From: JAXJYR01 sp964593515
GTDB taxonomy: Bacteria; Bacillota_I; Bacilli_A; Erysipelotrichales; Erysipelotrichaceae
Assembly: GCA_964593515.1 (NCBI GenBank)
Contig: CAZQJH010000085.1
Location: forward strand, 1-7,035
Length of the DNA: 7,035 nucleotides
Reading direction: 5' to 3'
Shown: positions 4,939 through 7,035 of the stretch, in pieces
How positions within the stretch are numbered: position 1 is the stretch's first letter
How the letters are laid out: every line of letters starts with the position of its first letter
The notes under the pieces: generated by a model
The model's input: only the letters and a program-made list of their open reading frames with translations
The model's database searches: none
What the model was told of the DNA's origin: nothing
Position numbers and translations under genes: made by a program

Positions 4939-6939
4939 GTGAACATTTTAAATAATGAGTTTATAATGTTAGATGATTTGAAGAAAAAATGTATCGAATC
5001 GGATAATTCATATATTGTACAAGGTAGTGCCGGATGTGGTAAATCAAGTTTAATTGTTGGTAAGGCTGCTTATTTAATGAAAGAAAAACAAGTAGAACCA
5101 AAACGTATTATGATTTTTACTTTAGAAAAAAATAATGTAGCATTATTAAAAGATAAATTAAATAAATTAGGTTGTGATGAATGTGAAGTATTTGATATTC
5201 ATCAATATGCTTATAAAATTTTAAACTTTTTTTATACTAAAAAGCAAACTGTTTTAGGTAAAGTCCATCGTGATCTGAGTGTCTTCGTTCAAAAAGCTAT
5301 TCGTGATTTATATAAGGTTAATGTAAGAATTAGTGATGCACAAGAATTACTTAAAATGATTAATTCAGTTCGTAATGAATTAATTGATGAAAAAAGTAGA
5401 GAAAAGAAGATGCGTAATTTAGACGCACGCTTTGATTTATTTGAAGTATTCAAAGTTTATGAACAATTGAAGAGTCGTAAGAATGTCTTAGATTATGAAG
5501 ATTTACTTGCTAAAGCAACGATGGTTCTTCAATATGATAAACAATATTATGAAGTTATTGCTAATCAATATGATTATGTATTGGTTGATGATGTTCAAGA
5601 AAGTAATGAACTTGTATATCGCTTTTTATGCTTGTTATTAGAAGGAAAAAAACAAATCTTGATTTGTGGTAGTCGAATGCCTATTTACACGCATCGTTGC
5701 CCTAAAAAGGATATTTTAGAGTGTTTACAACAGAAATATAGTTTAACACCAATTAATCTTGTTGATAACTATCGTAATAATCGCACAATTTTTGAAAGTG
5801 CAAATCAATTTATTTCGAAAAAGATTATTCAACCACAATGTCAAAGTGATGAAACTTGTGAACTTAAATTCAAACGATTTGCCGATTTAAATAAAATGTA
5901 CGATTATGCAATTAAGAAAGTTGAAGAAGATGATTTATCAACTGCATTCTTATATCGTAATCCAGCAATGGCTATTCCAATGATTGATTTATTGGAAGAA
6001 AAACAAATTAAATATTCATACAAAGGAAATGTTGCGACATTCCTTCAAGATAAAGTAGTTAAGGATTTATCAACGCTTATTAAGTTGATATTAAATCCAT
6101 ATGATGTTGAAGCATTTAGCGCTATTCATCAATTCTTTCAATTAGAAATTCCTAAGCGAGTTCTAAGTGAAATTTCTTTAATGGTTAGTGAAGAAGCAAA
6201 TCTTGATGTTTATCATGCGATTCTTGAAAGTAGCTATCGTCAAGCAAGTAAATATAAAGTAATTGCTTTAAGCAATTCAATGATGCAAGCTTCACGCTTA
6301 AATACCTTAGGTATTTGTATTTACTTCTTGGATAAAATGGGTTATCGTGAATATGCTAATGATAAAGGGATTCTAAAAAATGAATCAGTTATTTTAGCTT
6401 ATATGACATTAGCTCAACGTTATGAAGATCCAAAAACATTCTTAGAACATTTAGCTAACTTTGAATGTGTTCAAGATAGTGATGATCGCATTTTACTTTC
6501 AACAATTGATGATGCATATGGAATAGAATATGATCGTGTTTGTATTTTAGACTGTATGAAAACATTATTCCCATTAAATGCTTTTGATGAAAAAGAACGT
6601 CGTAAGTTCTATTATGCAATTACTAGAGCTAAAAAAGAATTAGAATTTTTTACTGCTAAGAAACAAGGGGTTAGAAAACTTGATGTTTCTTCTTACTTAT
6701 ATGAAATACATGAAGCTAGATCACGGGATCAAAAAAATGTTGAAAGCGATAATGCTTCAACAACTAAAAAGGCAAAATTATCTTCATTAAAACGCGGGGT
6801 AATAATTATTCATCCACAGTTCGGTGAAGGTAAGATTACAAAGATGGACAACGAGATGATGCATGTTTCATTCGGTGATGAAATAAAAGTCATGAATGCA
6901 AAATTATGTATTAAAAACAGCTTAATTACCTTAAAATAA
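4939..6939 (+). CDS. Divergent UvrD/PcrA-like superfamily 1 helicase with Tudor-like tail
   Basis: Starting at the GTG at 4939 this is a 666-aa cytosolic protein (669 aa from the less likely GTG at 4930), somewhat shorter than PcrA/UvrD (about 720-750 aa). Intact SF1A motifs are Walker A GSAGCGKS (residues 29-36), H88 of motif Ic, NYR (277-279) of motif IV, and motif VI ERRKFYYAITRAKKEL (553-568, with arginine R563). Other motifs depart from consensus. Motif II reads DDVQES (217-222) instead of DExQD. Motif III reads GSRMPIY (244-250) instead of GDxxQSIY. Motif V reads TIDDAYGIEY (522-531) instead of TxHxxKGLEF. I see no Q-motif glutamine near the N-terminus. Residues about 617-666 (LKRGVIIIHPQFGEGKITKM onward) resemble the Tudor-like domain that binds RNA polymerase in PcrA. 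ATP binding is likely; DNA unwinding is doubtful. It may be a second, specialised PcrA paralogue acting in repair or transcription. Its own hairpin terminator follows. Confidence 0.85.
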   Translation: MNILNNEFIMLDDLKKKCIESDNSYIVQGSAGCGKSSLIVGKAAYLMKEKQVEPKRIMIFTLEKNNVALLKDKLNKLGCDECEVFDIHQYAYKILNFFYTKKQTVLGKVHRDLSVFVQKAIRDLYKVNVRISDAQELLKMINSVRNELIDEKSREKKMRNLDARFDLFEVFKVYEQLKSRKNVLDYEDLLAKATMVLQYDKQYYEVIANQYDYVLVDDVQESNELVYRFLCLLLEGKKQILICGSRMPIYTHRCPKKDILECLQQKYSLTPINLVDNYRNNRTIFESANQFISKKIIQPQCQSDETCELKFKRFADLNKMYDYAIKKVEEDDLSTAFLYRNPAMAIPMIDLLEEKQIKYSYKGNVATFLQDKVVKDLSTLIKLILNPYDVEAFSAIHQFFQLEIPKRVLSEISLMVSEEANLDVYHAILESSYRQASKYKVIALSNSMMQASRLNTLGICIYFLDKMGYREYANDKGILKNESVILAYMTLAQRYEDPKTFLEHLANFECVQDSDDRILLSTIDDAYGIEYDRVCILDCMKTLFPLNAFDEKERRKFYYAITRAKKELEFFTAKKQGVRKLDVSSYLYEIHEARSRDQKNVESDNASTTKKAKLSSLKRGVIIIHPQFGEGKITKMDNEMMHVSFGDEIKVMNAKLCIKNSLITLK

Positions 6940-6962
6940 GAGCCAATTGGCTCTTATTTTTT
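6933..6962. terminator. Terminator of the helicase-like gene, perfect palindrome
   Basis: AAAATAAGAGCC (6933-6944) pairs with GGCTCTTATTTT (6949-6960) around AATT, a 12-bp stem. Because AATT is itself palindromic, all 28 bases form a perfect inverted repeat. The T run continues to 6962. The helicase stop codon TAA (6937-6939) lies inside the left arm. The A-rich left flank means it could also end transcription arriving from the right. Confidence 0.85.
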
Positions 6963-6982
6963 ATATATCTTTTTTAGATAAT

Positions 6983-7009
6983 AAAAAAACCACTTCAATC
7001 GAAGTGGTT
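6983..7009 (-). terminator. Terminator for minus-strand transcription entering from the right
   Basis: AACCACTTC (6988-6996) pairs with GAAGTGGTT (7001-7009) around a 4-nt loop. On the plus strand no T run follows, but on the minus strand the A run 6983-6989 becomes a T tract directly after the stem. It therefore ends a transcript coming leftward from beyond the window and sits 10 nt past the proposed tRNA 3' end. Confidence 0.75.
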
Positions 7010-7019
7010 AATTAACTAA

Positions 7020-7035
7020 TGGCGCCTTAAACAAG
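7020..7035 (-). tRNA. Probable 3' end of a tRNA gene, cut by the window edge
   Basis: The minus strand from 7035 to 7020 reads CTTGTTTAAGGCGCCA. This parses as C61 (invariant) and the rest of a T-stem strand (CTTGT), a seven-base acceptor strand TTAAGGC, discriminator G73 and an encoded CCA. A terminator follows 10 nt later, the usual layout at the end of a tRNA gene. G73 is compatible with Asn, Asp, Gln, Glu or Trp; the pattern reminds me most of Firmicute tRNA-Asn. Only 16 nt are visible, so identity is a guess. Alternatives are the end of a minus-strand protein gene (reading LFKAPLVN then TAA at 7010-7008) or the 5' end of a plus-strand tRNA starting GGCGCC. Confidence 0.5.

Noticed and set aside
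4731..4946. Minus-strand 71-codon frame across the amidase and helicase junction
   Set aside because: Its Phe/Tyr-rich translation comes from A-rich sequence on the plus strand, and it overlaps the helicase promoter and ribosome binding site.
4939..6939. HelD-type RNA polymerase recycling factor or an anti-phage helicase
   Set aside because: There is no long N-terminal coiled coil as in HelD, the C-terminal tail fits PcrA, and no defence partner such as a nuclease or OLD-type ATPase is adjacent.
171..6939. Use of TGA as a tryptophan codon (Mollicute code), suggested by the absence of TGA stops
   Set aside because: Trp is encoded by TGG and all genes reach expected lengths under the standard code; six TAA/TAG stops are unsurprising at this AT content.

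Overview
The window is a compact, AT-rich stretch of bacterial chromosome. Strong AGGAGG-type ribosome binding sites, short intergenic gaps, rho-independent terminators and A/T-ending codons point to a low-GC Firmicute. The combined gene set and the standard use of TGG for Trp fit an Erysipelotrichia/Coprobacillaceae-type gut bacterium; that placement is inference, with no rRNA or marker gene to prove it. None of the six genes ends in TGA, but all are full length under the standard bacterial code. I see no phage, transposon, CRISPR or classical defence genes.

Layout from left to right. (1) 1-170 is a non-coding leader with a good sigma-A promoter and a 14-bp direct repeat. It drives an AzgA/PbuG-type purine-base permease (171-1502), which ends in a hairpin terminator. 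(2) A second promoter drives a tight two-gene operon: a small stand-alone ACT-domain protein (1633-1902) and, 9 bp downstream, a 452-aa UPF0210/PFL-family protein (1912-3270). This pair is conserved in Firmicutes but functionally obscure. (3) A bidirectional terminator separates it from a convergent minus-strand gene (3318-4181) for a DUF368/PopT-type membrane protein, a family linked to undecaprenyl-phosphate recycling. (4) A divergent 107-bp spacer leads to a small single-domain zinc amidase (4289-4858). (5) Next is a 666-aa superfamily 1 helicase-like protein (4939-6939), which keeps some UvrD/PcrA motifs but has altered motifs II, III and V, and carries a PcrA-like C-terminal Tudor/KOW-type domain. 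(6) The right end holds a terminator for the helicase gene. Beyond it are a terminator for minus-strand transcription and what looks like the last 16 nt (with encoded CCA) of a minus-strand tRNA gene.

The genes are mostly separate housekeeping units rather than one pathway. Two loose links are visible: PopT-type lipid carrier recycling and the amidase both concern the cell wall and share a divergent spacer, and the ACT/UPF0210 pair forms a coupled operon. The least ordinary item is the divergent PcrA-like protein. It looks like an SF1 paralogue that may have lost or altered helicase activity while keeping a putative RNA-polymerase-binding tail.
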